In this document: positions 16,001 to 25,224 of the stretch, piece by piece | Position numbering within the stretch: the stretch's first letter is position 1 | How the letters are laid out: the number at the start of each line of letters is the position of its first letter | Source of the DNA: an uncultured Alphaproteobacteria bacterium | GTDB taxonomy: Bacteria; Pseudomonadota; Alphaproteobacteria; UBA8366; JADFVY01 | Reading direction: 5' to 3' | DNA: 39,353 nt | NCBI GenBank assembly: GCA_947259105.1 | Contig: CAMYKU010000057.1 | Span: 1 to 39,353, forward strand | Program-made: the position numbers and the translations under genes | Notes under the pieces: generated by a model | The model's database searches: none | Seen by the model: only the letters and a program-made list of their open reading frames with translations | What the model was told of the DNA's origin: nothing

Positions 16001-16375
16001 AAGACGGCGCGCTTCGTCATCGAGGATCTGAACTCGACGGCGATCGATCTGTCCCGCGCCCTGCACAACGAAGTTTCCGAGGCCGACTGGAAGCGCTACG
16101 CCAGCGGTGACCGCGGCGTGTTCACCCGCGCGTTGCTGCGCGGCCGCAACTCAGCCGCCAGTGTGGCCAGGACCGGCGCGAAATTGCGCCACAATGACGA
16201 GATGCGCCGCTACGTGACGCAATATGTCGACCAGTTCGAGCGCCTGCTCGCGGAGGCCAAGGAGTGCGATCCCGAACAACTCCTCCATTCGACTTTCCTG
16301 ACGGCCGACGTCGGCAAGCTCTACCTGATGCTGTGCAGCGCCATGGGCCGCGAGGACGACGAGTCGCTGTACTAG
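13073..16375 (+). CDS. TipN-like large coiled-coil membrane protein
   Basis: An 1100-residue protein. Two transmembrane helices (about 38-58 and 76-94) follow a short cytoplasmic N-terminus. A coiled coil of about 850 residues follows, built from imperfect repeats with recurring E-x-A-x-x-L-x-x-x-S-E-x-A heptads. It ends in a conserved C-terminal domain (about 965-1100: FLKTARFVIEDLNSTAIDLS ... DVGKLYLMLCSAMGRE) that I recognise from large alphaproteobacterial coiled-coil proteins. The topology is that of TipN, the polarity landmark of Caulobacter that marks the new pole and guides flagellum and ParA positioning. Role by topology only. The ATG follows GGGACGAGGG; the upstream 100 bp is AT-rich and probably holds the promoter. 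Confidence 0.82.
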   Translation: MSSNVTKLPHAEHKGIAPHPLSLQAAMERAAEARLKTALIAGGVSVVWILLCLIYAFGHIGGETLAGLAPHEAGAAAAGIAMPLVVLWLVVLYLRRGGELREHTEMLRAQLELLTYPPEDAESRVRVVTDSLRSQAEALDRVTDTATIQMEKLSKTLGGRTEALAAVSEKATGEAQTISDLLERHTRMLADLADRFHAREDHLRQTVQKQAEDMSAATDSALTHSEDMRQAMRTQIGDMLKASEAAATQAQEIGGLFRDYTGQLDEAAAAAKENASSIERSLVETSTHLHEVTQRTAQQADAAVESLEERGKTFASELERAINTQIVALSEASKRSAGFLDSLTGNLSKKISGVTEAMEHALSSQQIALNVFMEKATANVKEIGASLDEQTGEVASRLDAALAQRASELAGVVQRSQDQVEELAAVMRGQIEDLTEAGKHSFQQVELLNDALRERSEGLNATAEDLSEKAARVEELSGEHARQLAIASDETTKQVTVLGHLLHGQTEELLAASTLTTERAESVSEALQRQSRELAGAAERSASQTAEFEALIAARMVELRDTMEAGARSYTESVGPAAEQARGMTDVLHQQTRMLNEASETAARQAKTIASLLGRESEALRSIADVSTGQAQEIRVAMHESVEGMARQTTQATADAARIRESMRDAARENREEMERSSEQAAADAARIRDTLREESRDLARLADVIGQRAHTVATLVGQHTDALSTAAETSEQRAEDVGRSVKHLTEQLVDAAERVTVRIGEAGQGFAAQSTTLNDSARTALGLIDEVTERFRRQADILSERAQHAGGHVDATAASVRQHAEELAHAVLSAADGLRSIGDAFASHSGNLSGTAEQVSGRISLLTEQFRTQSQSLDHAVEVAGRQIDKAGTTLGRQREMLEAVTARTVDQVADIGKDMHEHSGTLLRTLEEAMVRADRAGSAFDEQATRMIRAADRAEARAKEFKTQEQGLRRDLFLKTARFVIEDLNSTAIDLSRALHNEVSEADWKRYASGDRGVFTRALLRGRNSAASVARTGAKLRHNDEMRRYVTQYVDQFERLLAEAKECDPEQLLHSTFLTADVGKLYLMLCSAMGREDDESLY

Positions 16376-16456
16376 CCGAGGATCGCCCAGATTTGCCCGG
16401 AGTCCGGCTTTCGGCGCCGGCGCGCGGCGTTGGTCAAACCCGAGCGAAATCCGCAC

Positions 16457-16705
16457 CAGCGCATTGTTGGTTAAGTTGTGTTCGGCTCGGCCAGAGCGAC
16501 CTCATACTTCGAGACGGCGCTTCGCGCCTCCTCAGCATGAGGCTCCAACGCCCGTGCCCTCATACTTCGAGACGGCGCTTCGCGCCTCCTCAGCATGAGG
16601 CTCCAACGCCCGTGCCCTCATGCTGAGGAGCCCCGAAGGGGCGTCTCGAAGTATGAGGTAGCGCCGCCGGCCGGACCCGATTCCAACTGAACGGATAACG
16701 CACTA
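16457..16705. repeat. MITE-like palindromic element, family A copy 2
   Basis: A 249-bp palindromic element. The left end CAGCGCATTGTTGGTT and right end AACGGATAACGCACTA are imperfect inverted repeats. Inner arms are CCTCATACTTCGAGACG and CGTCTCGAAGTATGAGG around a CAGCATGAGG / CCTCATGCTG core. A 58-bp unit (16500-16557) is repeated exactly at 16558-16615. The last three bases (16703-16705) are the TAG stop codon of the lysE-family gene. It is the only content of the roughly 330 bp between the coiled-coil gene and lysE. Confidence 0.8.
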
Positions 16706-17314
16706 GCCGAGGATCGCGAACAGTCCGAATCCGATGAAGACGGCGCCCGCGACGCGCCTTGTCCAGCGAACCGCATGGGCCGGCAGGCGGTCGCCGAGTT
16801 TCCCTCCCGCCGTGCTCAGCACGATCCACCATGCGGTGGACCCGAGGAAGACGCCGGCGACGAACACCAGCCGGTCGAACATCGAAGCAAGATCGGGCAC
16901 CAGGCCCAACCCGACGATAATGGCGGCAAAGGTCAGCACCGTCGCCGGGTTGGTCAGCGTCAGCAGGACAACTCCGGCATAGGCCCCGACATGGCCGCGC
17001 AGCGTCGGCGGCACGACCGGCGCCTGACGATGCAGGACGTCCCATAGCCCGATCGCGACCAGCACGACCCCGCCGGCGACCCCCAGCCACGAGGACCCGG
17101 CGATGAACGGTGCGGCGGCGCCCATGGCGAAGGCGGCGAGTCCGGCATAGACCGCGTCCGCCGTCGCGGCGCCCAGACCGACGGCCATGCCGGCCGCCGT
17201 GCCCAGCGTCAGGCTGCGCCGCAGGCAGAGCAGGCCGATCGGTCCGACCGGCACGGCGAGCAACAGCCCGAGGCCGGCCGCCTTGAGCAGAAGAACAACC
17301 GATTCGGCAGCCAT
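16703..17314 (-). CDS. LysE family amino-acid exporter
   Basis: A 203-residue inner-membrane protein with six hydrophobic segments and the LysE/RhtB signature near the N-terminus (LLLAVPVGPIGLLCLRRSLT, then AAGMAVGLGAATADAVYAGL), followed by LTLTNPATVLTFAAI in helix 4. The family exports basic or neutral amino acids or related metabolites. The start at 17314 (MAAESVVLL) gives the normal family length; an upstream in-frame start would add 23 residues lacking family similarity. It is divergent from an Lrp/AsnC gene, the classic arrangement in which the regulator controls the exporter. Its stop codon lies in the end of a repeat element. Confidence 0.92.
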   Translation of the reverse strand: MAAESVVLLLKAAGLGLLLAVPVGPIGLLCLRRSLTLGTAAGMAVGLGAATADAVYAGLAAFAMGAAAPFIAGSSWLGVAGGVVLVAIGLWDVLHRQAPVVPPTLRGHVGAYAGVVLLTLTNPATVLTFAAIIVGLGLVPDLASMFDRLVFVAGVFLGSTAWWIVLSTAGGKLGDRLPAHAVRWTRRVAGAVFIGFGLFAILG

Positions 17315-17427
17315 GACCCCGACATACAAGGCAGGGGGCGTATTTGGCAATAGAATATAAGGTATATGAAGCGGTACAATCACTTAAACGTTTGTAAAAA
17401 TCTGATTTCTCATTTAAAAAATAGGTC
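17315..17427. promoter_or_regulatory. AT-rich divergent control region of lysE and lrp-type genes
   Basis: This 113-bp gap is much richer in A/T than its surroundings. It includes AATAGAATATAAGGTATATG and AAATCTGATTT (17398-17408, an odd palindrome), which fit the degenerate AT-rich sites bound by Lrp/AsnC octamers. It must hold both promoters and probably autoregulatory sites for the regulator. Exact -35/-10 boxes are not certain. Confidence 0.55.
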
Positions 17428-17901
17428 ATGGAACAAGATGACCTTCGTATCGAAAGCGAACTGGACGAAACGGGGCGCCGACTCCTGGCCACCCTGCAAC
17501 AGGAGGGCCGCATGCCGTTCAGCGAACTCGGCCGCCGGGTCGGCCTGTCCGCCCCCGCGGTCGCCGAGCGCGTGCGGCGCATGGAGGATGTGGGCCTGAT
17601 CGCGGGCTGGCGGGCGCTGGTCGACCGCCGCCGGCTCGGCTGGACGATGACCGCTTTCATGCGGATTTCCTGCCCGGGCGAGAACTATCAGGCGGTCCGG
17701 CGTCTGTCCCTCGACCTGCCCGAGGTGATCGACTGCCATCACGTCACCGGCGAGGATTGTTTCTTCATCAAACTGGCGGTCGGCTCCGTCGAACACCTCG
17801 AGCGGGTGATCGACCGCTTCCGGGACGTCGGCCGCACGGTTTCGTCGATCGCGCTGTCGACGATCGTCGAGGACAAGCCGCCCGCCATTCCCCGGCGCTG
17901 A
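17428..17901 (+). CDS. Lrp/AsnC family transcriptional regulator
   Basis: A 157-residue regulator. The N-terminal winged helix-turn-helix (LDETGRRLLATLQQEGRMPF, then SELGRRVGLSAPAVAERVRR) covers residues 11-65, with linker MEDVGLIAGWRALVDRRRLG. The C-terminal RAM (ligand-binding, oligomerisation) domain reads AFMRISCPG ... EVIDCHHVTGEDCFFIKLAV. Such proteins sense amino acids and usually control a neighbouring divergent exporter, here the LysE-family gene. The co-directional EVE gene begins about 90 bp downstream. Confidence 0.95.
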   Translation: MEQDDLRIESELDETGRRLLATLQQEGRMPFSELGRRVGLSAPAVAERVRRMEDVGLIAGWRALVDRRRLGWTMTAFMRISCPGENYQAVRRLSLDLPEVIDCHHVTGEDCFFIKLAVGSVEHLERVIDRFRDVGRTVSSIALSTIVEDKPPAIPRR

Positions 17902-17993
17902 AAGCCGGCCATCACCCCTTGGCGTCGCCCGTGCCGCTGTGGCAGCATGACGGCCGGATTCTGGGCATTTGCAGTTACGAAGAGGGACAGGGC

Positions 17994-18407
17994 ATGGCCT
18001 ACTGGCTTATGAAGACCGAACCGGGCGCCTGGTCGTGGGACGATCAGGTGAGGGACGGCGTCGCGGAATGGGACGGCGTGCGCAATTACCAGGCAGCCAA
18101 CAACATGAAGGCGATGCGGGTCGGCGACCGCGCCTTCTTCTACCACTCGGTCAATGAGAAGCGCATTGTCGGCATCGTGGAGATCGTCAGGGAATACTAT
18201 CCCGACCCGAGCGACGCGTCCGGCCGCTTCGGCATGGTCGACGTCAAGGCCATGACGGAACTGAACAAGCCGGTGACGCTGGCCGGCATCAAGGCGGACC
18301 CGGCGCTGGCGGATTTCGCGCTGGTGCGGCAGTCCCGGCTCTCGGTGATGCCGGTGACCGACGCGCAATGGAAGCTGATCTGCCGCCTGGCGGAGACCGA
18401 GGCGTGA
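17994..18407 (+). CDS. EVE domain protein
   Basis: A 137-residue single EVE (PUA-like) domain: AYWLMKTEPGAWSWDDQVRD at the start, GVRNYQAANNMKAMRVGDRA, FFYHSVNEKRIVGIVEIVRE, and SRLSVMPVTDAQWKLICRLA at the end. EVE domains have an aromatic cage that binds modified bases in nucleic acids (for example methylated cytosine); the stand-alone bacterial versions are of unresolved function. The stop overlaps the start of the Rieske-protein gene (GTGA), so the two are translationally coupled. Confidence 0.94.
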   Translation: MAYWLMKTEPGAWSWDDQVRDGVAEWDGVRNYQAANNMKAMRVGDRAFFYHSVNEKRIVGIVEIVREYYPDPSDASGRFGMVDVKAMTELNKPVTLAGIKADPALADFALVRQSRLSVMPVTDAQWKLICRLAETEA

Positions 18408-18766
18408 GCCGGCGGCTTTGCCGGCTCGACGAAATTCCCGACGGCGAGGGCATCGGCTTCTCCCTGGATCGGGAAGAAGCCGACCGGCTGGCCGACGGCC
18501 ACCTGCAGATTTTCGTCGTGCGCCAGGGCGGCCAGGTCTTCGGCTTCGCCAATTCGTGCCCGCATCTCTCGTCGCCGCTGGACTGGATCGAAAACCAGTT
18601 CATGACCGCCGACAAGACGCGCATCATGTGCGCGACCCATGGCGCCCAGTTCCGGATCGAGGATGGCCATTGCGTTAGCGGCCCGTGCGAGGGCGAGGCG
18701 CTCGCGCCGCTGCGGGTGTCGGTCCGGCGGGGCGCCGTCATGCTGGACGGCACGACGGGCGCGTAA
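18404..18766 (+). CDS. Rieske [2Fe-2S] ferredoxin-like protein
   Basis: A 120-residue soluble Rieske protein starting at a GTG whose GTGA overlaps the stop of the EVE gene. The cluster-binding boxes are SCPHLSSPL (C-x-H) and CATHGAQF (C-x-x-H), separated by about 20 residues. The surrounding strand order is that of ferredoxin components of ring-hydroxylating oxygenases or NirD-like proteins. There is no membrane anchor. The partner reductase or oxygenase is not in the window. Confidence 0.92.
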   Translation: MSRRLCRLDEIPDGEGIGFSLDREEADRLADGHLQIFVVRQGGQVFGFANSCPHLSSPLDWIENQFMTADKTRIMCATHGAQFRIEDGHCVSGPCEGEALAPLRVSVRRGAVMLDGTTGA

Positions 18767-18950
18767 TCCCTGCCGTCCGGCCGGCGCCGGGTATCCCCGC
18801 TGCACCCTGTTCGATATATCCCTTTTGGCTTAGATAACAGCAGCGGTTCAATGAAATACGTGCCAATTCAATAGCTTACGGAAAATACACGGAAATACCC
18901 AGAAAGGAGATAAATAATCCCCATATTAGCTTTTCGTTATGATAAATTAC

Positions 18951-18967
18951 CCGTACGCTGTGTACGG
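18951..18967. promoter_or_regulatory. Inverted repeat, candidate operator
   Basis: CCGTAC (18951-18956) and GTACGG (18962-18967) form a perfect inverted repeat with a five-base spacer, about 52 bp upstream of the LuxR-type gene. It directly follows an AT-rich stretch with a -10-like TATGATAAAT. The size fits a dimeric regulator site, possibly autoregulatory. Confidence 0.45.
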
Positions 18968-19018
18968 ATGTTATGCGGCCGGGGGCTTCGGGAAACCCGT
19001 ATCGAAGGGGGAGCAGAT

Positions 19019-19765
19019 ATGAAAAACGTGATCGAGAAACGGGCGGCGAAACCGGTGACCTCTGGCGCGGACACGGTTTCGTTGTTCAGGGAGAACAGGC
19101 CGGTCCGGGTCATCGTGACCGACAATCGAAGGCTGTGCCGCGAGTGTCTGAGGCTCCTGATCGAAACGTTCGATCCCAACTTCGAGGTTGCCGAGGCGAA
19201 TGATCCTGCTGAGATTTCGGCCATGCTGGCGGAGGATCCCGGATTCAGCGTGGTGCTCTACAATCTCGTCGTGCGCGGCGAAGAGGGCGTCGAATTCGTC
19301 CGCGGCCTGCGCAAATCCGTCCCCGACATTCCCCTGATCGTGCTGTGCGATTTCGACGATCCCGAGGTCATGCGCGGCGTGATGGCTTGCGGGGCAAAGG
19401 CGTTTCTGCCCTCCACCACGCCGAGCCCGGTCATGGTGGCCGTCCTGCGCCTGGTGATCGCCGGCGGCACTTATGCGCCCGCCGGCATGGTTCTGGATAT
19501 GTCCCAGGGCAGCTCGGCTACGGCCGCGAACAAACGCGAACGAGGCGACAGGGAGGCGTTGATCGCCGCGCATTTCCCGCAACTGACGCCGCGCCAGCGC
19601 ACCGTGCTGGCGCTTCTGTCGCAGGGCTATATGAACCGCGACATCGCTACGGCGCTCGGCATGTGCGAGAACACGGTCAAGGCGCATGTCAAGCAGGTCA
19701 TGCGGAAGCTCAACGCCAGCAACCGGACGCGGGCCGCCCTGATGGCCGACCGCCTCGTGGCCTGA
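19019..19765 (+). CDS. LuxR/NarL-type regulator with degenerate receiver domain
   Basis: A 248-residue protein with an N-terminal receiver-like domain (about 28-155) and a C-terminal LuxR-type helix-turn-helix (about 188-245: LTPRQRTVLALLSQGYMNRD, ALGMCENTVKAHVKQVMRKL). The phospho-acceptor position is Asn82 (VVLYNLVV), the first acidic-pocket residue is Thr34 (VTDN), the switch Thr is Cys110, and the conserved Lys region reads FLPST. It therefore cannot be phosphorylated in the standard way and is a pseudo-receiver. No histidine kinase is adjacent. It sits directly upstream of acs, as LuxR-type acs activators do in some gammaproteobacteria. The ATG has GGGGGAG upstream. Confidence 0.9.
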   Translation: MKNVIEKRAAKPVTSGADTVSLFRENRPVRVIVTDNRRLCRECLRLLIETFDPNFEVAEANDPAEISAMLAEDPGFSVVLYNLVVRGEEGVEFVRGLRKSVPDIPLIVLCDFDDPEVMRGVMACGAKAFLPSTTPSPVMVAVLRLVIAGGTYAPAGMVLDMSQGSSATAANKRERGDREALIAAHFPQLTPRQRTVLALLSQGYMNRDIATALGMCENTVKAHVKQVMRKLNASNRTRAALMADRLVA

Positions 19766-19836
19766 TCCGGCCCGCCGGTACCGCCAGACGAGGACGTTCC
19801 GTATCGGCTCGCGGCGCGCTGCCGCGGGCGGGGAGG

Positions 19837-19865
19837 TTGTCACCCACCGCAATCTTGCGCATTAT
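19837..19865 (+). promoter_or_regulatory. Candidate promoter of acs
   Basis: TTGTCA (19837-19842) and CATTAT (19860-19865) are separated by 17 bp. They lie about 80 bp before the acs start in a 179-bp intergenic gap, so acs probably has its own promoter rather than depending on the regulator gene's transcript. Confidence 0.5.
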
Positions 19866-19944
19866 TGTCGGGCGTCACGCGGTCGTGCGCCGCGCACCGG
19901 TCGAATATTGCCAACGGATTGCTCGATGAGGGAGAGCCAGAACC

Positions 19945-21882
<1,938 letters not shown>

Positions 21883-21908
21883 ACCGGTCCGCTGTTGCGA
21901 ATGGGAAT

Positions 21909-21934
21909 GGGCCGGCGGCAATGCCGGCCCTTTT
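21909..21934. terminator. Rho-independent terminator after acs
   Basis: GGGCCGGC (21909-21916) and GCCGGCCC (21923-21930) form a perfect eight-base stem with a six-base loop, followed by TTTT. It lies between the convergent acs and TPR-protein genes. The T-tract serves the acs strand. Confidence 0.85.
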
Positions 21935-23182
21935 CTATCGGACCTGGTAGATCGGCGTGTGGGTTGTGCCCGCGGTTCCGGCCGCGCCGCCGTCCAGATG
22001 CGCCAGCGCGGATTCGGTCTCCTGCGCATGGCGGTGGGCCTCCGCCTCGGCGAAGATCGCCAGCGCCGTGCGGTAATGCACGGCCGCTTCATCCCGGGCG
22101 CCGCGCCCGGACAAGGCATCGCCCAGCATCCGTGCGGTTTCGGCCCGGGCGAAGGGAAGCCCGGCCGCTTCGAAGGCCGCCAGTGCCGCGCGCAGATCGG
22201 CCGCGGCCGCATCGCGGACCGCCGGGTCGTCGGTGAGGCGGCCGAGCGAAAGCCGCACGCCGCCGATGTTCTGCGACAGCATCATGCCGCCCGCGCGCGG
22301 CAGGCCTGTGCCGGCGTTCCGCTGTGCGGCCTCCAGGAGAACGAGGGCCTCCCTCAGCATCGCCGCATCGCCGCGCAATTCGCCCAGCGTACCCAGCGCA
22401 TGGCCGAGGCTTGCGTGCGAGGCGGCCCACTGCCCCGGATACCGCGTCTGCCTGATGGCGCCGCAGGCCTTGCGGCCAAATGTGACGGCCTCCTCCAGCA
22501 GGGCCTCGTCGCCGGTGCGCCGCCCCAGCATCGCCAGGCAATGGCACAGGTTGCGCCAGGCGATGCAGCATTCGACGGCAACCCGCCGGCGGGCGAGGCC
22601 GGCCGCCTCGCGGGCCAGCGCCACGCCCTCCGCCATCGCCGCGGGATCGTCCCGGCGCTCCCCGATATCCAGCAGGATCACGGCCGGCAGGCTGACCACC
22701 ACGGCGCGCAACAGATGCCGCGGCCATGGCTCGAACGCCAGCAGCTCTCGCAGCGTCGCGACGGCGGCCTCAAGCCCCGCGGTGCCGGACTCCAGCATGC
22801 CGATGCCCCATTCGGCGCGCGCCCTGTAGTACAGCGCCGTTGCCAGCTCCGGCGTCCGATTTCGCCCCTGAAGGACCGGGATGACGTCCGCGACGGTCGC
22901 CAGCGCCTCCGCCAGCTGGGCGCGGTCATGGTTGCGGCCGCCCGATTCGGCCAGCAGCATCACCAGCTGCATCTGCGCCCGGGCCCAGGCGAGCGGCCGG
23001 CGCTCCCGTGACCTGGCAGCCGCCGCCCGCCGCGCGGACGCGATGGCCCGCGCCGTGCGTTCGGGCGCCTGCCCGGTCTCGCGCAGCGCCGCACGACGGA
23101 ACAGCCACAGCGCCCCGAACACCGCCGCCACCAGGACGGCGACCGCGGCCAGCGGCCAGGTTTCGATCGTCGGTGTATTCAT
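21935..23182 (-). CDS. Membrane-anchored TPR-like repeat protein
   Basis: A 415-residue protein with one N-terminal transmembrane helix (about residues 10-30: PLAAVAVLVAAVFGALWLFR) and a long helical body of tetratricopeptide-type pairs. Examples are HASLGHALGTLGELRGDAAM followed by LREALVLLEAAQRNAG, and ARMLGDALSGRGARDEAAVH followed by YRTALAIFAEAEAHRHAQE. Such repeats are protein-interaction scaffolds; a specific partner is not indicated. It is divergent from the M50 peptidase gene, 52 bp away. The C-terminal residues are unstructured (GTAGTTHTPIYQVR). Confidence 0.8.
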   Translation of the reverse strand: MNTPTIETWPLAAVAVLVAAVFGALWLFRRAALRETGQAPERTARAIASARRAAAARSRERRPLAWARAQMQLVMLLAESGGRNHDRAQLAEALATVADVIPVLQGRNRTPELATALYYRARAEWGIGMLESGTAGLEAAVATLRELLAFEPWPRHLLRAVVVSLPAVILLDIGERRDDPAAMAEGVALAREAAGLARRRVAVECCIAWRNLCHCLAMLGRRTGDEALLEEAVTFGRKACGAIRQTRYPGQWAASHASLGHALGTLGELRGDAAMLREALVLLEAAQRNAGTGLPRAGGMMLSQNIGGVRLSLGRLTDDPAVRDAAAADLRAALAAFEAAGLPFARAETARMLGDALSGRGARDEAAVHYRTALAIFAEAEAHRHAQETESALAHLDGGAAGTAGTTHTPIYQVR

Positions 23183-23234
23183 GGCCCACAGAGTGGCCCC
23201 GCCGCGCTTAAACCCGCGTTAACGGCGACGAACT

Positions 23235-24077
23235 ATGCTCATGGCCGCACCGCAACTTCGTCCCGGAGTCCTCCGCTTGAGCAGCCGCGCCGCCCCCTTC
23301 GTCCTGGCCGCCGCCTTCGGCCCCAAGCTGCTCGCCGTCGGCTCGAAGCTGGCAAAATCGGTGAAGATGGTGAAGGCCGGCCTCGCCGGGGCCAGCGCGA
23401 TTGCCTATTCCTGGCTGTTCAGCTGGCAGTTCGCGGCGATCGTCATCGCCTCGCTGGTGATCCATGAATACGGCCATGTCCGCGCCATGCGCGCGGTCGG
23501 CATTCCCACGCGGGGGTTCTATCTGATCCCGTTCGTCGGCGGCGCCGCGGTGCCGGAGCGCGCCTTCGCGAGCCGCCTCGAGGAGCACTTCGTGGCGCTG
23601 GCCGGCCCGGTCTTCGGGCTCGCCCAGGCGGCCGTCCTGTATGCGCTGTTCGTGATTCTCGGGCACCCGTTCCTGGGCGCGGTCGCGGCCTGGGTCGCGG
23701 TGCTGAACCTGTTCAACATGATCCCGATCACACCGCTGGACGGCGGCCGCATCGTCAAGTCGGCGACGATGTCGATCGGCTCCGGCTTCGGCATGACGGT
23801 GCTGATGTGCGGCGTCTTCGCTTCCGTGGTGCTGATGTTCTGGCTGAAGAGCTGGGTGCTGGCGCTGGTCGCGCTGTTCGCCCTGTTCGAATTCTGGGTC
23901 GAGCGGCGCAGCCACCGCTTCACGCCCGACCCCTACCTCAAACGCATGCTCCCCGCCCAGACCGCCGGGTGCCTGTTCTCCTACGTCCTGGTCACCACGG
24001 CCCTGTCGCTGATCGTCTACGGCTGCCTCTCGGTCCCCGAGGCGCGCCTCGCCATGACCCTGCTGCAGGACGGTTGA
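23235..24077 (+). CDS. M50 family (site-2-type) membrane metallopeptidase
   Basis: A 280-residue multi-span membrane protein with the zinc motif HEYGH (residues 77-81, in SLVIHEYGHVRAMRAVGIP) and the second metal-ligand motif LDGG at about 167-170 (NMIPITPLDGGRIVKSATM). The spacing and the FYLIPFVGGAA segment fit the SpoIVFB/Rv-type M50B peptidases, which cut substrates within the membrane. No PDZ domain is present and the substrate is unknown. MeaB follows 45 bp downstream on the same strand. An ATG two codons downstream is an alternative start. Confidence 0.9.
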   Translation: MLMAAPQLRPGVLRLSSRAAPFVLAAAFGPKLLAVGSKLAKSVKMVKAGLAGASAIAYSWLFSWQFAAIVIASLVIHEYGHVRAMRAVGIPTRGFYLIPFVGGAAVPERAFASRLEEHFVALAGPVFGLAQAAVLYALFVILGHPFLGAVAAWVAVLNLFNMIPITPLDGGRIVKSATMSIGSGFGMTVLMCGVFASVVLMFWLKSWVLALVALFALFEFWVERRSHRFTPDPYLKRMLPAQTAGCLFSYVLVTTALSLIVYGCLSVPEARLAMTLLQDG

Positions 24078-24122
24078 ACCGCCGCGTTTGACACAAGCGC
24101 AAGGCGCGTTACTGTCGCGCGT

Positions 24123-25091
24123 ATGAGCGCCACCGAGTTGCAGCAACTGGTCGACCTGATCCGCGGCGGCGACCGGCGCGCGCTGGCCCGCGGCATCACG
24201 CTGGTCGAATCGACCCGCGAGGACCATCGCGCGGCGGCGACCGGGCTGCTGGAACGTCTGCTGCGACATGCCGGAGATTCGATCCGCGTCGGCATCACCG
24301 GCGTGCCCGGCGTCGGCAAGTCCACCTTCATCGAGGCCTTCGGCCTGCATGTCATCGACAGCGGCCACCGCGTCGCGGTGCTGGCGGTCGATCCGTCCTC
24401 CAGGCGCAGCGGCGGCTCGATCCTGGGCGACAAGACCCGCATGGAAGACCTGGCGAAGAACGACGCCGCCTTCATCCGCCCGTCGCCGGCGGGGGAGACG
24501 CTGGGCGGCGTCGCCCGGCGCACGCGCGAGGCGATGCTCCTGTGCGAGGCCGCCGGGTTCGACGTGATCTTCGTCGAGACCGTCGGCGTCGGCCAGTCGG
24601 AGACCGCGGTCGCGGACCTCACCGACCTGTTCCTGCTGCTGCTGCTGCCCGGCGGCGGCGACGAGCTCGTGCTGGTCAACAAGGACGACGGGGACCTGGC
24701 CGACGCGGCGCAGCGGGCGGCCGCGGAATACCGTGCCGCACTGCATCTGCTGGGCGCGGGCACGCCGGACTGGCCGGTGCCGGTCGCGACCTGCTCGGCG
24801 CTGACCGGCAAGGGAATCGAAGAGGCCTGGCAATGGGTCGAGACCTTCCGCGCGACGATGGCGCCGACCGGCGCCGTTGCCGCCCGCCGCGCCGCCCAGG
24901 CCCGCGCCTGGATGTGGAGCGAAATCCGCGAAGGGCTGATGGAGACCCTGAAGGCCAACCCCGGCGTTGCGGAGTGCCTGCCGGCGCTGGAGGCCGATGT
25001 CGGGGCAGGGCGGATCACCCCGGCGGCGGCCGCCCGAAAGCTTATGGATGCGTTCCTGAAACGCGCCCGCCGAAAGCGGCCCGGCGCCTGA
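24123..25091 (+). CDS. meaB: Methylmalonyl-CoA mutase-associated GTPase MeaB
   Basis: A 322-residue SIMIBI-class GTPase. The P-loop is GVPGVGKST (about 59-67), followed by the family-specific DPSSRRSGGSILGDKTRME, VETVGVGQSETAV (switch region) and NKDD as the guanine-specificity box. A C-terminal helical dimerisation arm follows (WMWSEIREGLMETLKANPGV). MeaB gates delivery of adenosylcobalamin to methylmalonyl-CoA mutase and protects it. The mutase genes are not in the window, which is common. Cobalamin chelatase genes cobST occur about 6 kb downstream, consistent with B12-dependent metabolism. Confidence 0.95.
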   Translation: MSATELQQLVDLIRGGDRRALARGITLVESTREDHRAAATGLLERLLRHAGDSIRVGITGVPGVGKSTFIEAFGLHVIDSGHRVAVLAVDPSSRRSGGSILGDKTRMEDLAKNDAAFIRPSPAGETLGGVARRTREAMLLCEAAGFDVIFVETVGVGQSETAVADLTDLFLLLLLPGGGDELVLVNKDDGDLADAAQRAAAEYRAALHLLGAGTPDWPVPVATCSALTGKGIEEAWQWVETFRATMAPTGAVAARRAAQARAWMWSEIREGLMETLKANPGVAECLPALEADVGAGRITPAAAARKLMDAFLKRARRKRPGA

Positions 25092-25117
25092 CGGGCCGGA
25101 CCGGCTCAGCCGGCCCG
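25092..25117. terminator. Hairpin after meaB
   Basis: CGGGCCGG (25092-25099) and CCGGCCCG (25110-25117) pair perfectly around a 10-base loop immediately after the meaB stop. There is no T-tract, so termination is plausible but unproven. Confidence 0.5.
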
Positions 25118-25224
25118 GCACGACCGCCGCGCCGGCCAGCGAGGCCGTGTCGAAGACTCCGCGACTGACGGTCGATCCTGCGGTTGGAGAGCCGCGCCTT
25201 TTGGTTACAGGTAACCCCACGTTC

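Noticed and set aside
13037..16066. A 1009-codon open frame antisense to the coiled-coil gene
   Set aside because: High GC and the Glu/Ala/Arg-rich codon use of the sense gene remove stops from the opposite strand. The product is a low-complexity Arg/Leu/Gly-rich sequence, whereas the sense strand has membrane helices, heptads and a conserved C-terminal domain.
23208..25220. A 670-codon minus-strand frame opposite the M50 peptidase and meaB
   Set aside because: It crosses two well-supported genes and an intergenic gap and resembles no known protein.
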